The notes beneath the pieces are model-generated. The model did not search any database, had not been told where the DNA came from, and worked only from the letters and a program-made list of their open reading frames with translations. A DNA stretch of 13,321 bases from JALHSV01 sp964553535 (GTDB lineage: Bacteria; Nitrospirota; Thermodesulfovibrionia; Thermodesulfovibrionales; SM23-35). A program made the translations under genes and the position numbers. Where the stretch lies: positions 1 to 13,321 of the forward strand of contig CAZKLK010000038.1 of NCBI GenBank assembly GCA_964553535.1. Reading direction: 5' to 3'. Below, one piece after another: positions 12,443-13,321 of this stretch. How positions within the stretch are numbered: position 1 is the stretch's first letter; each line of letters opens with the position of its first letter.

Positions 12443-13234
12443 TTAACGTTTCGATTTCGGAGTAAGTTCTTGCAACAGCATCTTTGCAACTTTCTCGCCG
12501 GAAAGAAGCATACCGCCGAAGATCGGGCCCATGCGCGGTCCGCCGAATGTTGCGTTCGCGGCCATTCCGGCAACATATAAACCGGGGAATACCTCTCTTG
12601 TATTTTCAAGGGTCAGGATTTCCGCCCGGTCGCTCCACATTGACTTCTCCCCTTCAATCTTGCCGCTCGGAGTAAGCAGCTTTCCGGGGACCTTCTCCTG
12701 CACCACTTTTACAACCGATGTATCATGGCCCGTGGCATCGACGACAAACCTGGATTGCACTGCGAGCGGGTCAACGTGGAGACGCGCTATTTCAACCGCC
12801 GTCCAGTTCAATACCAGGCCCGTAACGCGGTTTGGACGCATAAGCACATCTTCGGCGCTTATACAATTAAAGATTGCTAACCCGGCTTTCACAGCTTTTG
12901 AAATGAAAGTCGAAATCGACTCAACAGAATCCGCGGTGTAGCAGTTTTTTTGATACTTATGATATTTGATTCCGAATTCCTCAAGGATCGGCAGCGCGTC
13001 TTCCTGAACCACGATCTCATTAAACAGCATGCCGCCTCCCCACATGCCGCCACCTGCGCTCAGCTTGCGTTCAAACAGCGCGACGTGCCTGCCTGCTTTC
13101 GAGAGGTAATACCCCGCAACTACACCAGCCGGGCCCCCTCCAACGATAGCTACATCAGTCCTCATATGATCGAGGAGTTTACGCATATACCTGTCAATAA
13201 TTGCCTTGGTAATGACTACTTCATCCAGTTTCAT
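12443..13234 (-). CDS. thi4: Thi4-family thiazole synthase (sulfide-dependent type)
   Basis: This 263-residue enzyme makes the adenylated thiazole precursor of thiamine from NAD and glycine. The N-terminal dinucleotide-binding motif is VAIVGGGPAGVVAGYYL (28-44), followed by FERKLSAGGGMWGGGMLFN. The metal-site region is VVDATGHD (164-171), and the C-terminal signature is GMAANATFGGPRMGPIFGGMLLSG. In yeast Thi4 a cysteine shortly after the GHD motif gives up its sulfur in a single-turnover reaction. This protein has only two cysteines, C98 and C124, both before that motif, so it must be of the sulfide-using, multi-turnover kind known from methanogens. That fits an anaerobic, sulfide-rich life. 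AAGGTGAG lies 8 nt before the ATG at 13234, and a strong terminator follows the gene, so it is monocistronic. No thiamine (TPP) riboswitch is seen in the visible leader. Confidence 0.93.
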   Translation of the reverse strand: MKLDEVVITKAIIDRYMRKLLDHMRTDVAIVGGGPAGVVAGYYLSKAGRHVALFERKLSAGGGMWGGGMLFNEIVVQEDALPILEEFGIKYHKYQKNCYTADSVESISTFISKAVKAGLAIFNCISAEDVLMRPNRVTGLVLNWTAVEIARLHVDPLAVQSRFVVDATGHDTSVVKVVQEKVPGKLLTPSGKIEGEKSMWSDRAEILTLENTREVFPGLYVAGMAANATFGGPRMGPIFGGMLLSGEKVAKMLLQELTPKSKR

Positions 13235-13269
13235 GTTTGGGCCTCACCTTTCAGAAAGAGTTGTCTATA

Positions 13270-13302
13270 TCACTTTAAAAGTGACAATTTTTCTATTGTA
13301 AA
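13270..13302 (-). promoter_or_regulatory. thi4 promoter with overlapping 15-bp palindrome
   Basis: Reading on the - strand, TTTACA (13302-13297), a 17-bp spacer and TTTAAA (13279-13274) form a plausible sigma-70 promoter. The perfect palindrome TCACTTT-A-AAAGTGA (13270-13284) covers the -10 box, as an operator would. The distance to the ATG at 13234 leaves a short leader of about 30 nt. Confidence 0.45.
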
Positions 13303-13321
13303 CCATTTTTGAAAAAATTTT

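Noticed and set aside
12355..12609. Open frame of 84 codons on the - strand at the end of thi4
   Set aside because: It overlaps thi4 in another frame and runs through its terminator.
13235..13321. TPP riboswitch upstream of thi4
   Set aside because: None of the conserved THI-box segments is seen, and the leader after the likely promoter is too short.

Overview
The window is part of a bacterial chromosome, probably from an anaerobic, sulfate-reducing or related chemolithotrophic lineage (Desulfobacterota or Nitrospirota). The lineage is inferred from a complete Hmc-type transmembrane redox operon with a 16-heme cytochrome, a Thi4 thiazole synthase that lacks the cysteine donor, small DUF134/NifX/CGGC-type proteins, and two families of dispersed palindromic repeats. 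There is no rRNA or marker gene here to settle it. No tRNA, CRISPR array or transposase gene was seen.

Left part, + strand, 53-3779: a three-gene operon. An OsmC-family protein is followed, with overlap, by a DUF1343/NamZ-type exo-N-acetylmuramidase. Next comes a fusion protein made of a MurU-like sugar-1-phosphate nucleotidyltransferase, a short left-handed beta-helix-like linker and an AmgK-like anomeric sugar kinase. NamZ, AmgK and MurU together would release MurNAc from peptidoglycan fragments, phosphorylate it at C1 and convert it to UDP-MurNAc. The operon therefore looks like a compact cell-wall salvage route. A roughly 118-bp palindromic repeat has inserted in frame into the kinase part and is translated as a proline-rich loop.

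Central part, - strand, 10966-3793: a tightly packed seven-gene operon. In transcription order it encodes a Trp-rich, ten-repeat TmcD-like cytoplasmic propeller protein, an HmcE/TmcC-like cytochrome b, an HmcF/TmcB-like FeS-CCG protein, the 16-heme HmcA, a 38-residue membrane protein in the HmcD position, the Tat-exported ferredoxin HmcB and the NrfD-like HmcC. All junctions overlap or are at most 5 nt apart. The complex would link periplasmic cytochromes to the quinone pool and to cytoplasmic thiol/disulfide or FeS chemistry. The gene order is permuted relative to Desulfovibrio hmcABCDEF and is topped by a Tmc-type gene. The operon converges on the + strand operon with only 13 nt between the stop codons.

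Right part, - strand, 13234-11095: thi4 with its own palindrome-overlapped promoter and a clear intrinsic terminator; a DUF134 DNA-binding protein with an apparently leaderless promoter; an overlapping NifX/NifB-type small protein cut by an in-frame amber codon, with a conserved-looking His/Cys-rich tail still open beyond it; a dispersed palindromic repeat; and a CGGC-domain cysteine-rich protein. There is no gene-free stretch longer than about 300 bases.
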